Shown here: one piece after another, positions 46,873 to 55,011 of the stretch | Layout: each line of letters opens with the position of its first letter | Numbering within the stretch: the stretch's first letter is position 1 | NCBI GenBank assembly: GCA_025358925.1 | Contig: JANYHT010000040.1 | Coordinates: 35,163 to 99,162 of the forward strand | Origin: Gemmatimonadaceae bacterium | GTDB taxonomy: Bacteria > Gemmatimonadota > Gemmatimonadetes > Gemmatimonadales > Gemmatimonadaceae | Direction: 5' to 3' | DNA length: 64,000 nt | Notes under the pieces: generated by a model | Seen by the model: the letters and a program-made list of their open reading frames with translations, nothing else | Databases searched by the model: none | Told to the model about the DNA's origin: nothing | Made by a program: the position numbers and the translations under genes

Positions 46873-47619
46873 ATGGCGACGTCCTCCATGACCCTTGATG
46901 AGCTTGTCTCGCAGTTGCGCCAAGTACACGGCGACCTGCTGCAGACGGTGGTGCTCTACGGCTCCGCCGCCAGTGACGAGCAAGTCAAAGGACATTCCGA
47001 CCTCAACGTATTGGTGATTGTGCGGTCGCTTGAACTGTCCACCCTGCGCACACTGGCGCAAACGACGCGCGCGTGGCACGAAGCGGGGAACCCCGCGCCG
47101 CTCACGCTGACAACCGCCGAGTGGCTGCGATCAGCAGATATTTTCCCGATGGAATACGCGGACATTCTTGAGCGACATCGCGTGTTGGACGGCGCGTTAC
47201 CGTTGGACGGGATCGTCGTGAACGCCCGCGATTTGCGGTTGCAAGTCGAGCAGGAAGCGATGGGCAAATTGCTGCGTTTGCGCCGTGGCGTGATGTCGTC
47301 GGGCACTGATGGGGCGAAACAGTCAGAACTGCTGCGCGTAAGTCTTAGCGCACTGCTTGTGATATTTCGTGCGGTACTGCGGTTGCACAATGAGCGTCCG
47401 CCGCGTGATGCGGTGCAGTTGGTGCACACCGTTGGACAACGATGCGGTTTTGATGCGACATCGTTTGAGCATGTCGCCGCGCTGGTGCGCGGAAAGGCAA
47501 TCGAGGCTGGCAAGACCGAGTCGATTCTTGCCGGGTATGTACACGGTATGGAATCACTCGTGACATATCTGGACCAGTTTACCCCGCCGGCGCCGTCGGC
47601 AGATTCTCAACACTCCTGA
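46873..47619 (+). CDS. Nucleotidyltransferase-fold protein, DxN active-site variant
   Basis: A 248-aa cytoplasmic protein with AAAGGA upstream of the ATG. The N-terminal part has the Pol-beta nucleotidyltransferase signature GSAASDEQVKGHSDLNVLV (residues about 29-48), with strand and helix pattern of the MNT/KNT fold, but the usual DxD metal pair reads D-L-N. The C-terminal half is helical (LLRLRRGVMSSGTDGAKQSE, LLVIFRAVLRLHNERPP), similar to HEPN-like or KNTase-C bundles. It sits between TPM and lemA with short spacings, as one transcription unit. Substrate unknown; the Asn may lower catalysis. Confidence 0.8.
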   Translation: MATSSMTLDELVSQLRQVHGDLLQTVVLYGSAASDEQVKGHSDLNVLVIVRSLELSTLRTLAQTTRAWHEAGNPAPLTLTTAEWLRSADIFPMEYADILERHRVLDGALPLDGIVVNARDLRLQVEQEAMGKLLRLRRGVMSSGTDGAKQSELLRVSLSALLVIFRAVLRLHNERPPRDAVQLVHTVGQRCGFDATSFEHVAALVRGKAIEAGKTESILAGYVHGMESLVTYLDQFTPPAPSADSQHS

Positions 47620-47629
47620 GGACGAGCAT

Positions 47630-48244
47630 ATGAACACCGTGCGGTTTTCGCGCGCCTTGCGGCGGGCACGATACGTCGCGCTGGCCTTGCCCTTGGTACT
47701 CGGCGCGTGCGGCTACAACAGCATTCAATCGTACGATGAGCAGGCGGAACAGGCGAAGAAAAACATCGACGCGCAGTTGCAGCGGCGCGCGGACCTCATT
47801 CCGAATCTCGTCAATACCGTGAAAGGCTTCGCGGCGCAGGAGAGCGAAGTCTTCATCCAAGTCGCCAAGGCGCGCTCAGGGCTAATCGGTGCGTTGCAGA
47901 AGCCCGGCGGCTCTGACCCGGCGGAGACGGCGAACGCAAATCAGCAGCTTACAACCGCACTCGGTCGGATGAGCATTGTGGTGGAGTCGTATCCACAACT
48001 GAAGTCCAACGAAAACTTCCTGAAGTTGCAGGACGAGCTTACGGGTACGGAAAATCGTATCGCGGTTTCGCGCACGGACTACAATGAAAAGGTGAAAGTG
48101 TACAACGAGTATATTCGAAAATTTCCTGCCGTGATGACCGCGAAAGCGACCGGCGCCAAGGCGCGTACGTACTTTGAAGTGACTGATGCGGCAGCGCGCG
48201 CGGCGCCATCCGTAGACTTCAATAAGCCCGCACCGGGTAAGTAA
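47630..48244 (+). CDS. lemA: LemA family protein
   Basis: A 204-aa membrane-anchored LemA protein, 11 bases after the preceding stop, with GAGGACGAG upstream. The N-terminal anchor has a lipobox-like LVLGAC. The LemA core follows: GYNSIQSYDEQAEQAKKNID, QLQRRADLIPNLVNTVKGFA, VAKARSGL, LGRMSIVVESYPQLKSNENF and ELTGTENRIAVSRTDYNEKV, then VYNEYIRKFPA. This is the complete helical core of the family. Co-location with a TPM protein is typical. Its precise function is not established. Confidence 0.95.
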   Translation: MNTVRFSRALRRARYVALALPLVLGACGYNSIQSYDEQAEQAKKNIDAQLQRRADLIPNLVNTVKGFAAQESEVFIQVAKARSGLIGALQKPGGSDPAETANANQQLTTALGRMSIVVESYPQLKSNENFLKLQDELTGTENRIAVSRTDYNEKVKVYNEYIRKFPAVMTAKATGAKARTYFEVTDAAARAAPSVDFNKPAPGK

Positions 48245-48256
48245 TACACCCGGTGC
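48230..48256. terminator. Hairpin over the lemA stop, likely bidirectional terminator
   Basis: GCACCGGGT (48230-48238) and ACCCGGTGC (48248-48256) are exact complements around a nine-base loop holding the TAA stop of lemA. The convergent pilus operon ends at 48274. No T-rich tail follows on either strand, so terminator strength is uncertain. Confidence 0.5.
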
Positions 48257-48273
48257 TCGGCGGCCAACGCGTA

Positions 48274-49200
48274 TTACTGCGTGCGGTTTTTCTCGTAGAG
48301 CAAATTTCGGGGTGCAACGCGCCAATCATACCAGCGCAGAATCGGGTTTCCGTTATTCACCGCCGGATCGACTTTTTCCGTTTTCAGTTGCGCGCGCACA
48401 TGTACGCCGATGATGTCGTTGCCGTCGTTCAGTGTATCGGTATCGAGACCACTGTACGACGGCGCCTCACGATTGCCGATGAATAGGATTGACGTGGTGA
48501 ACGCTTCCGCTCCTGTGGCGAGTACGCGACCAAGTGGTCGCGCCGCGTTGTCAAATTGATCAGCGCGCATCAAGGATTTGCTCGCCGCGTCGCGCCAGTA
48601 CACCACGGCTTTAAGCTTCTGAATGGTGGTGCCTGAGCGTGTGAGTAGCGTGCTGTCGAGTCCGGATTTGCGGCCGAGTAAGAATTGCAGCGGTAGGAAG
48701 TTTGCGCGAAACCTTCCGTTGGCGGCGCTCACCACACTTGTGAGGTACAGTAGTCGACGTGTCGTGCCGATCTGCAGACGAGCTAGATCACCACCCGCGA
48801 GCGTAAACGTGCCGTTCGTTTTCATGAACTCAATGCAGGTCGTGCCACAGTTTCCGCCCACTGGATAGTTCGGCAACGTATCGCCGTCATTGTAAATCGT
48901 GTACACCGGCGCTTCATCGGGCGCAAATGGAACCGACAGTACGGATAGCGTGTCACCGAAGGAGCCAACACTGCCAAATGTCGGTGTGCTCTCCATCGCG
49001 ATACCCGCTTCTTGCGCATCACGCGCCAGCGACAAGCCGACAAAGCGGGCGTTGCGATCGACGCTTTCGCGAACCGTCCAGCCGCGACGGGTTTGCCAAC
49101 TGCGCATGGAAAATGATGTGACCGCAGTGATCACAACCATTCCGATCGTCATCGAAATTAAGAGTTCGGCAATGGTAAAGCCTTGGCGACGTCGTGTCAT
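48274..49200 (-). CDS. PilW-like minor pilin
   Basis: A 308-aa prepilin-like protein, last of the minor-pilin operon; its ATG overlaps the PilV-like stop. The class III signal MTRRRQG/FTIAELLISMTIG fits cleavage by prepilin peptidase, with Glu at position 5 of the mature protein and a hydrophobic helix (LLISMTIGMVVITAVTSFSM). The C-terminal globular domain is large and contains GGNCGTTCIEF, a probable disulfide. The length and position match PilW of type IV pilus assembly, which helps prime pilus growth. Confidence 0.85.
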   Translation of the reverse strand: MTRRRQGFTIAELLISMTIGMVVITAVTSFSMRSWQTRRGWTVRESVDRNARFVGLSLARDAQEAGIAMESTPTFGSVGSFGDTLSVLSVPFAPDEAPVYTIYNDGDTLPNYPVGGNCGTTCIEFMKTNGTFTLAGGDLARLQIGTTRRLLYLTSVVSAANGRFRANFLPLQFLLGRKSGLDSTLLTRSGTTIQKLKAVVYWRDAASKSLMRADQFDNAARPLGRVLATGAEAFTTSILFIGNREAPSYSGLDTDTLNDGNDIIGVHVRAQLKTEKVDPAVNNGNPILRWYDWRVAPRNLLYEKNRTQ

Positions 49201-49616
49201 GGGACCGCCACGAGGCCGTTGCCTCGGAAGAAAGAAGTAGTGAGCGCCACGGGCTGCAGACCACGCGGATATGCCACCGTGAGGTCAATGCGTAGGAGAT
49301 TCTGTCGAGTCACGGTGACCACCATCGTACGCTGAAACATGCCCGTGGATGATGCGGTACCGTCGGCATCCAAACGCACTGCGGGTTCGGAAACCACAGT
49401 CCACGGATCTCGCGTTCGCACCTGTTCGAGGTAACCGCGCGCAATCGCAATCGCGTTCGTTCGATTTTGCGCGAGGGTTTGCATCGTGATGGTGTTCGCG
49501 CTCGCGGTTGCAAGCGACATCATACCAACCGCGAGTAAAATGATAGCCACTAACATGGAGATGATGGTGAAGCCCCGTCGCGCGCGACTGCCGTGCACGA
49601 GCAAGCGCGCGTTCAC
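49197..49616 (-). CDS. PilV-like minor pilin lacking Glu5
   Basis: A 139-aa prepilin-like protein. GTG 49616 is chosen because GGAG is seven bases upstream and its GTGA overlaps the stop of the GspH gene; ATG 49643 is an alternative. The prepilin signal SRARRG/FTIISMLVAIILLAVGM has Phe1 but Ser at position 5 instead of the conserved Glu. Glu5 normally helps subunit docking and its absence is known in tip subunits such as GspK. The globular part (RGYLEQVRTRDPWTVVSEPA) is short. Its stop overlaps the PilW start. Confidence 0.82.
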   Translation of the reverse strand: MNARLLVHGSRARRGFTIISMLVAIILLAVGMMSLATASANTITMQTLAQNRTNAIAIARGYLEQVRTRDPWTVVSEPAVRLDADGTASSTGMFQRTMVVTVTRQNLLRIDLTVAYPRGLQPVALTTSFFRGNGLVAVP

Positions 49617-50203
49617 TTCCAAGCTCCGTCTTGCCACGTCCATATGCGCACGCTCCCGGAAGGCGATAACTGAATGGCCATCACGGCGTTGGGATCGCGC
49701 TGATGGACGAGGTATACGACGCCGGCCGTGCCCATCGGCGTGGGCAGCCCACGCGAATCGAATTCGACGCGACTGTTGTCGAACGTAATCGCGCCGCTAC
49801 CGGTCGTATTCGGTACGTCGGTCGCACTTCCTCGACCATAGTCAACGCGTGTCGGCAGCGCACGCGTGGCAAAGCCTTGCAGCGCGTACATCTCATCATC
49901 GGTCTGCGTGATGGTGCTGTCGCCATCTGTATCGAGATAGCCGACGTATTTCGGTGTGGCACCCGTCGTGAAGGTGACGCGTGCGCGGTTTCGTGTCGAT
50001 AGTGCACGCGTCCGCGCCAAGTCCATATCCTGCGCCAGTTGCATACCGGCTAGCGACACTTCCGTTGCTTCGGAAATGCGCATGCGGGGCACGACGATGG
50101 ACATCATGATGCCGACGATGACAACCACCATCAACAGTTCAATGATAGTAAAGCCCAGGCGAAGTCCCGCGAGCGGCGTACGGGTCGTGTGCTGAAGAGT
50201 CAT
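49613..50203 (-). CDS. GspH/FimT-family pseudopilin
   Basis: A 196-aa prepilin. The leader LAGLRLG/FTIIELLMVVVIVG has the canonical cleavage Gly, Phe1 and Glu5, followed by a long hydrophobic helix (MVVVIVGIMMSIVVPRMR). Next comes the GspH-type C-terminal beta domain (LAQDMDLARTRALSTRNRAR, TGSGAITFDNSRVEFDSRGL, VYLVHQRDPNAVMAIQLSPS, GSVRIWTWQDGAWK). FimT/GspH pseudopilins prime type IV pili or type II secretion. Seven bases separate it from the PilX-like stop. Confidence 0.92.
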   Translation of the reverse strand: MTLQHTTRTPLAGLRLGFTIIELLMVVVIVGIMMSIVVPRMRISEATEVSLAGMQLAQDMDLARTRALSTRNRARVTFTTGATPKYVGYLDTDGDSTITQTDDEMYALQGFATRALPTRVDYGRGSATDVPNTTGSGAITFDNSRVEFDSRGLPTPMGTAGVVYLVHQRDPNAVMAIQLSPSGSVRIWTWQDGAWK

Positions 50204-50210
50204 GAGGGCC

Positions 50211-52079
50211 TCAATACAGCGGACGGAATGCCGTCTGCAACACGGTACCCACCGATGGGCAGCCAGGTGGCAGTCGCTCCGGGAATCGAAAATTCACGTC
50301 AAAGCTCCACGCGCGTGTCGGCGGCGTGTAATAGCCCAAATTTGCATAGCCGATGTTGGTGCTGTTGCCCCACAGGCCAAGCGCATAGCGACTTCGGAAT
50401 AGCGACACGAGCGAACCGGTGTAGCGAAACGTGACGCCGCCCCAGTTTTCCAGAAAGCGTGGGAAGTTTTCGAGTCCGCCACCATATGGTGGGGAGCTGC
50501 ATCCGCCGCGTGCATAATCGCAGGGCGTTGGTGAGTGTCCAGCCAAAATCGCTGCGTAAACTGTCGACCCACGTGACGTTCGCTGCGCCATCGGATACTG
50601 CAGCGTGTCACACCATCCGGCTTGCGTACCGCACCGTACACCCGACGCGACTGCGGACGTCGCGATCATGCCCGGATTGGGCGGGTTGCTCAAGAACGTC
50701 ATCGCATCGGCCATCAGCGCAGCCGGTCGCCACACGACGGTATTATAATCGCCAAGGATGTACATTGGGCGATCCGTCACCATGGATAAGCCGCCCGTGT
50801 CCGCTGGCGTACGAGACATCGGCAACTGCGCGCCTTGGCGCAGACGAACGGCTGGATAATCATTGGCGCTCGACGCGCCCGCGTTAACGAACGTGATGTA
50901 GATGATGCGAGGGGAACGCGTGCTCGGCGACGCATCCGACCAAATCCGCAACGAATCCATGTAGACATCAACCAAGTCTGGACGCAGGTCTTCGCGTCCT
51001 TCGTAAAACGCGTTCGTCACGGGTTTGAAAATACGACGGCACACGGCGCTCGATGGCACCTCTAAACCGCCCGTACGAATCTGCACGATCGAGTCGCAGA
51101 ACGCGGTCTTGCGTGCGTTCGAATCGGCGATCGCAAACACACTCGCATTTACGGTGATGTACCAGTCCGACTTCCACGCCATCTTCACATCTTGCACCAT
51201 CGGCGTGTCGCCGGCGTCGCGCGGCAAGACGAGCGTTACGGGCGGCATGTTGATGGGGAGCGGCAGTTTGAGTGGTCGGACACCCATGGCCGACGTCATC
51301 AAGCGACCATTGAATTTTTGCTGACTGCGGGTCACAAACGCGGCGCCGGTGAGACTTCGTGAGTCGAAGTCCAAGGTGATTGGCGACCCGGCTGCGTTGT
51401 TGATCTTCACACCGCTCAACCTACTGTTCGCATCCTTGCGGTTCCAAAATACGCTGTCGGGTGTTGTGATCTGACTTTGAAATGTGGCACTGTTTGACGA
51501 GAGATAGAGATTGCCATTTGTGTGGACCCAACCCGCGAACGTCATCGGCGCGCCTGGGAGAATTTCAAGATCCTCCTCATAAAACACACCGAATTGAAAA
51601 AGCGGAATAGTTTGCGCGTTCACTGAGAGCACCGCTGTCGCGCGATTGCCGGAGCTATCACGCGCAGCAACGGTGACATCAATCGGCTGATTCAGCGCGT
51701 ACAGTCCCGCGAACGAACCTGAGGTGATGGTGCGCGATACAGGCGACGCCGTCGTGTGCGTCGATTGCGTGAAGCGGTAACCACTCAATGTCGGGGTTTG
51801 CAACGTGGCGATGTCTTCTCCGCTTACGACACCATCTTGCATCGCTGCATCGAGCTGCGACATGATGTCGTCCGCTCCGCCTTCCGCTGCGTACGACGCA
51901 CGCGCGGAGCGATAGTCGGCGTTCGATGTGCGCGCCATCGACGTCACAGCAGACAATCCGGCCAAAATGATGATCGAGAACATCACGAGCAGCAGTAACG
52001 CGGCTTCAAGGGCGAAGCCGCGACGCGCCCGCGCTGTCGTGACACGTCCACCACCAGGTGCCCATCGATTTGTCTGCAT
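50211..52079 (-). CDS. PilX-like large minor pilin/pilus assembly protein
   Basis: A 622-aa protein. ATG 52079 is chosen because GGAGGGAGTAT precedes it; the frame is open to 52115. A prepilin-like or PilX N-terminus (RARRGFALEAALLLLVMFS, IIILAGLSAVTSMART) has Glu at the fourth position after the cleavable Gly, then YRSARASYAAEGGADDIMSQ, a typical PilX/GspK-like stretch. The rest, about 560 residues, is a beta-rich extracellular domain with cysteines (CDSIVQIR, CRRIFKPV, GVRCGTQAGWCDTLQ, CDYARGGCSSPP). PilX proteins are usually about 170-200 aa, so the added domain may act as a tip adhesin. First gene of the operon. Confidence 0.8.
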   Translation of the reverse strand: MQTNRWAPGGGRVTTARARRGFALEAALLLLVMFSIIILAGLSAVTSMARTSNADYRSARASYAAEGGADDIMSQLDAAMQDGVVSGEDIATLQTPTLSGYRFTQSTHTTASPVSRTITSGSFAGLYALNQPIDVTVAARDSSGNRATAVLSVNAQTIPLFQFGVFYEEDLEILPGAPMTFAGWVHTNGNLYLSSNSATFQSQITTPDSVFWNRKDANSRLSGVKINNAAGSPITLDFDSRSLTGAAFVTRSQQKFNGRLMTSAMGVRPLKLPLPINMPPVTLVLPRDAGDTPMVQDVKMAWKSDWYITVNASVFAIADSNARKTAFCDSIVQIRTGGLEVPSSAVCRRIFKPVTNAFYEGREDLRPDLVDVYMDSLRIWSDASPSTRSPRIIYITFVNAGASSANDYPAVRLRQGAQLPMSRTPADTGGLSMVTDRPMYILGDYNTVVWRPAALMADAMTFLSNPPNPGMIATSAVASGVRCGTQAGWCDTLQYPMAQRTSRGSTVYAAILAGHSPTPCDYARGGCSSPPYGGGLENFPRFLENWGGVTFRYTGSLVSLFRSRYALGLWGNSTNIGYANLGYYTPPTRAWSFDVNFRFPERLPPGCPSVGTVLQTAFRPLY

Positions 52080-52249
52080 ATACTCCCTCCGTGCGTGTTG
52101 GATACTGCTGCACATGAGAAGTACGGCTATGTGGCGGGTGACGTCACTCCGTCACGGGCATCCGAGTGCACGATGAAACGACGCTTCGAGAACATGTGAT
52201 AGTCGAACACATTTCAGTGATACAATGGCCGCCGACGAAACACACTCGA

Positions 52250-53791
52250 TTACGGTTTTGGCGGCAGAGGACGCGGAAACAATCCCTCACCTTTTGCCAC
52301 ACGCCACCCCGTGACATCGAGACGATCAAGTGCCGCAAAGCGTTGCTCGCACGCTTTGCCTGGTGCGCCAAGCTGCGTCCATAGCGCTTCAGCTTTGTCA
52401 GGCATAAATGGCGAGAGCAGTACTGCCTGCCGCGCCAGTCGACGAATGAGGGACGCGAGGCACTGCTCCAAATCAGCGCGCTTTCCCGCATCCTTCGCCA
52501 ATTGCCACGGTGCCGTTGCCTGCGTGTATTCATTCGCGCGCGCGGTCATGCGCGCGACGGCAGATAAACCATCATGCAACAACCATCCGTGCTTGCCGTC
52601 GAGCGCCGCGTGATATGCGGTGATGTCGAGCGCATCGCCCGACTCTGCCGCCGGTTGAACGGCAGCGGGAACAATCGCATCGCAGTACTTCTCCACCATC
52701 GCAGTGGCCCGACTTGCTAAATTGCCGAACGCGTTGGCCAAGTCGCTCGTATAGCGCTCTTCAAATCGTTCCCACGAAAAATTTCCATCAGCATCAAATG
52801 GCACTTCGCGCAACAACACGTAACGGAACGCGTCCACGCCGTATCGATCAATCGCTTCGCCCAAGTCGAGCTTCACTCCGGCACTCTTGGAGAAGCGCTC
52901 ACCGCCGAGCTGTACGAACCCGTGTGCCCACACCTGCTTCGGCAACGGAAGTCCTGCAGCTTCGAGCATCGCCGGCCAGATCACCGCGTGAAAACGCGTG
53001 ATGTCTTTGCCGATGATGTGTACATCGGCAGGCCAGCGCGTTTCGAAGCCCGCTTCGGGAAACCCAGTCGCCGTGAGATAGTTGGGTAGCGCATCAAACC
53101 AAACGTACGTGCCTTGGCGTTCTCCACTCGACAATGGTAACGGAAACGGCACCGCCCAATCCAGCCGAGAACGTGATGCGGAAACGTCTTCGAGCCCCTG
53201 AGCAAGAAGGCCAAGGATCTCGTTCCGCCGGCTCTCAGGTTCGATATACGACGGATTGGACGCGAGCAGCGCTTGCAGAAACGGCTGATACTTGGACAGT
53301 CGGAAAAACCAGTTGCGCTCTTCCACCTCTTCCAAGGTGCGCGTGGGATGCAGCAAGCACCGGCCGTCAACGATATCGGCATCCTGCTTAAACGCTTCGC
53401 ACCCAACGCAATACAACCCGCGATACGAACGCTCGTAGAAGTCATCGGGATTGCGCTCGGCAATCCGACGTATGAGCGCTTGCACGCCAACCTTGTGGTG
53501 CGTGTCTGTGGTACGAATAAACTGATCGTACTGTACGTTCAATCGCGCCCACATGGCCTGAAAACGCGTTGCGATTTCGTCAGCGAACGCGAGCGGCGTT
53601 ACGCCAAGCGCAGCCGCTGTTTGCTGCACCTTTTGCCCGTGTTCGTCCATGCCCATCAGCAGGTGCACGTCGAAACCCGCGAGGCGGTGATAGCGCGCGA
53701 TGACGTCGGCGCCAATCTTCTCCAGCGCGTGTCCGAGATGCGGATCACCATTCGCGTAGTCGATCGCGGTTGTCAGATAGAAACGCGGCAC
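52250..53791 (-). CDS. metG: Methionyl-tRNA synthetase
   Basis: A 513-aa class I synthetase. The HIGH motif is DPHLGHA near the start (FYLTTAIDYANGDPHLGH), and the KMSKS loop reads RFSKS (GGERFSKSAG). One zinc knuckle is C-V-G-C ... C-L-L-H, as in the Thermus-type enzyme. The anticodon-binding helical domain follows and the protein ends in KGEGLFPRPLPPKP; the Trbp111-like C-terminal extension seen in many bacteria is missing. The start is GTG 53791, just after the PSP1 stop, or ATG 53821, inside it. Both give the expected N-terminus. Confidence 0.96.
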   Translation of the reverse strand: MPRFYLTTAIDYANGDPHLGHALEKIGADVIARYHRLAGFDVHLLMGMDEHGQKVQQTAAALGVTPLAFADEIATRFQAMWARLNVQYDQFIRTTDTHHKVGVQALIRRIAERNPDDFYERSYRGLYCVGCEAFKQDADIVDGRCLLHPTRTLEEVEERNWFFRLSKYQPFLQALLASNPSYIEPESRRNEILGLLAQGLEDVSASRSRLDWAVPFPLPLSSGERQGTYVWFDALPNYLTATGFPEAGFETRWPADVHIIGKDITRFHAVIWPAMLEAAGLPLPKQVWAHGFVQLGGERFSKSAGVKLDLGEAIDRYGVDAFRYVLLREVPFDADGNFSWERFEERYTSDLANAFGNLASRATAMVEKYCDAIVPAAVQPAAESGDALDITAYHAALDGKHGWLLHDGLSAVARMTARANEYTQATAPWQLAKDAGKRADLEQCLASLIRRLARQAVLLSPFMPDKAEALWTQLGAPGKACEQRFAALDRLDVTGWRVAKGEGLFPRPLPPKP

Positions 53792-53792
53792 G

Positions 53793-55001
53793 TCAGTTGT
53801 CGAGAGTAGTATCGTTTGCATCAGCATCATCATCCACGGCGTCGTTCGCCGCTGGTGCACCCTCACTATCACCGACGCGCCGTTGCTCCGCCGCGCGGAG
53901 ACGACGTCCACCGCGTCGTCCGCGACGACGCTTTCGTCGCGGCTCATCGTCTTCGTTGCCGTCGGCAACGATCGCGTCAGGTGCGACCGGCTCGGCGATC
54001 GTTTCACCGACAATCACGTGCGCAATGAGAACGCTGACAGATTGAACACCATCGTCGATGTCCTCCACCTCGTCGGCAACAGCCACCGTTGCCACGGGGG
54101 AGTCAACGTCAATCGCCATCTCCTCACGATCACGCGATACGTCCGTACGTTCTGTGGCCGTCGAATCGCCGAAGCTCCCGACTTCCGCACGCAAATCTGC
54201 CAGTAAGACAACCCGAGAGTCCCCTTCGGCCGTGCGCAACGTGATGCGCTCGTTGAATATGTCGCACGCGATCACCCTCTCTTCGCCCAGCGACGTCTGC
54301 AAAATCTTGCCTTCCTTCGGAAAACGCCGACGACTTTGCACATAGAACTCATGCTCGTAGCGCAAGCAGCACATAAGACGTCCGCACGCGCCAGAAATTT
54401 GTTGCGGATTGAGCGACAACTTTTGATCTTTTGCCACGCCAAGGTTTACTGGGCGCAAATCGGGAAGCCACGACGCTGAGCAATACTCGCGCCCACACCG
54501 GCCGATGCCGCCCAAGCGCTTGGCTTCGTCACGCACGCCAATCTGTTTGAGCTCGATCCGAGTGCGAAACATTGCCGCTAAGTCGCGTACCAACGACCGA
54601 AAATCGACGCGACGCTCCGCTGTGAAATACAACGTCAGCTTGCGACGGTCCCATTGCCACTCAGCGTCCGTCACCTTCATCACTAAGGCGTTGGCTTTGA
54701 CGCGTTCCATCGCTTTCCGACGCGCATGCTCGTTCTCGGCGCCGAAATCGCGCGCTTTGACGTTTTCGTCAGTGGTGGCGAGTCGTAACGCGGTGCGGGG
54801 CGGCGGCGTGGAACCACACCCATGAGGGCACCCGTTGCATCGCACTTCGGCCAGCTGACCCGTGGCGTGCACGTGACCAAAATCTTCCCCGCGATCTGCC
54901 TCGACAATCACGCCCGCCTTAAGCGGAGGTGCACTGTCGCCAGTCCACTGGAAGAACTCTTTGCGGTTGCCTCGAAAGGCGACTTCGATGAGATGCGGCA
55001 C
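53793..55001 (-). CDS. PSP1-domain (RicT/YaaT-like) protein with Arg-rich tail
   Basis: A 402-aa cytoplasmic protein. The first 270 residues match the PSP1/YaaT family: VRCNGCPHGCG, ERVKANALVMKVTDAEWQWD, KLTLYFTAERRVDFRSLVRD, RIELKQIGVRDEAKRLGGIG, RCGREYCSASWL and SGACGRLMCCLRYEHEFYVQ. In Bacillus YaaT (RicT) belongs to an iron-sulfur Y-complex that aids mRNA processing; the cysteines here fit that. The remaining 130 residues are acidic and end in a basic run (RRKRRRGRRGGRR) and an acidic tail, which is unusual. Location between accA and metG suggests a shared operon. Confidence 0.93.
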   Translation of the reverse strand: MPHLIEVAFRGNRKEFFQWTGDSAPPLKAGVIVEADRGEDFGHVHATGQLAEVRCNGCPHGCGSTPPPRTALRLATTDENVKARDFGAENEHARRKAMERVKANALVMKVTDAEWQWDRRKLTLYFTAERRVDFRSLVRDLAAMFRTRIELKQIGVRDEAKRLGGIGRCGREYCSASWLPDLRPVNLGVAKDQKLSLNPQQISGACGRLMCCLRYEHEFYVQSRRRFPKEGKILQTSLGEERVIACDIFNERITLRTAEGDSRVVLLADLRAEVGSFGDSTATERTDVSRDREEMAIDVDSPVATVAVADEVEDIDDGVQSVSVLIAHVIVGETIAEPVAPDAIVADGNEDDEPRRKRRRGRRGGRRLRAAEQRRVGDSEGAPAANDAVDDDADANDTTLDN

Positions 55002-55011
55002 GCGGGCGACG

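Noticed and set aside
46498..47079. 193-aa minus-strand open frame rich in proline
   Set aside because: It is the mirror of the glycine-rich tail of the TPM protein and has no start signal of its own.
52080..52249. Possible small RNA or terminator in the gap between metG and the pilin operon
   Set aside because: Only a six-base hairpin (GTGACG/CGTCAC) is visible and there is no T tract or tRNA-like fold.
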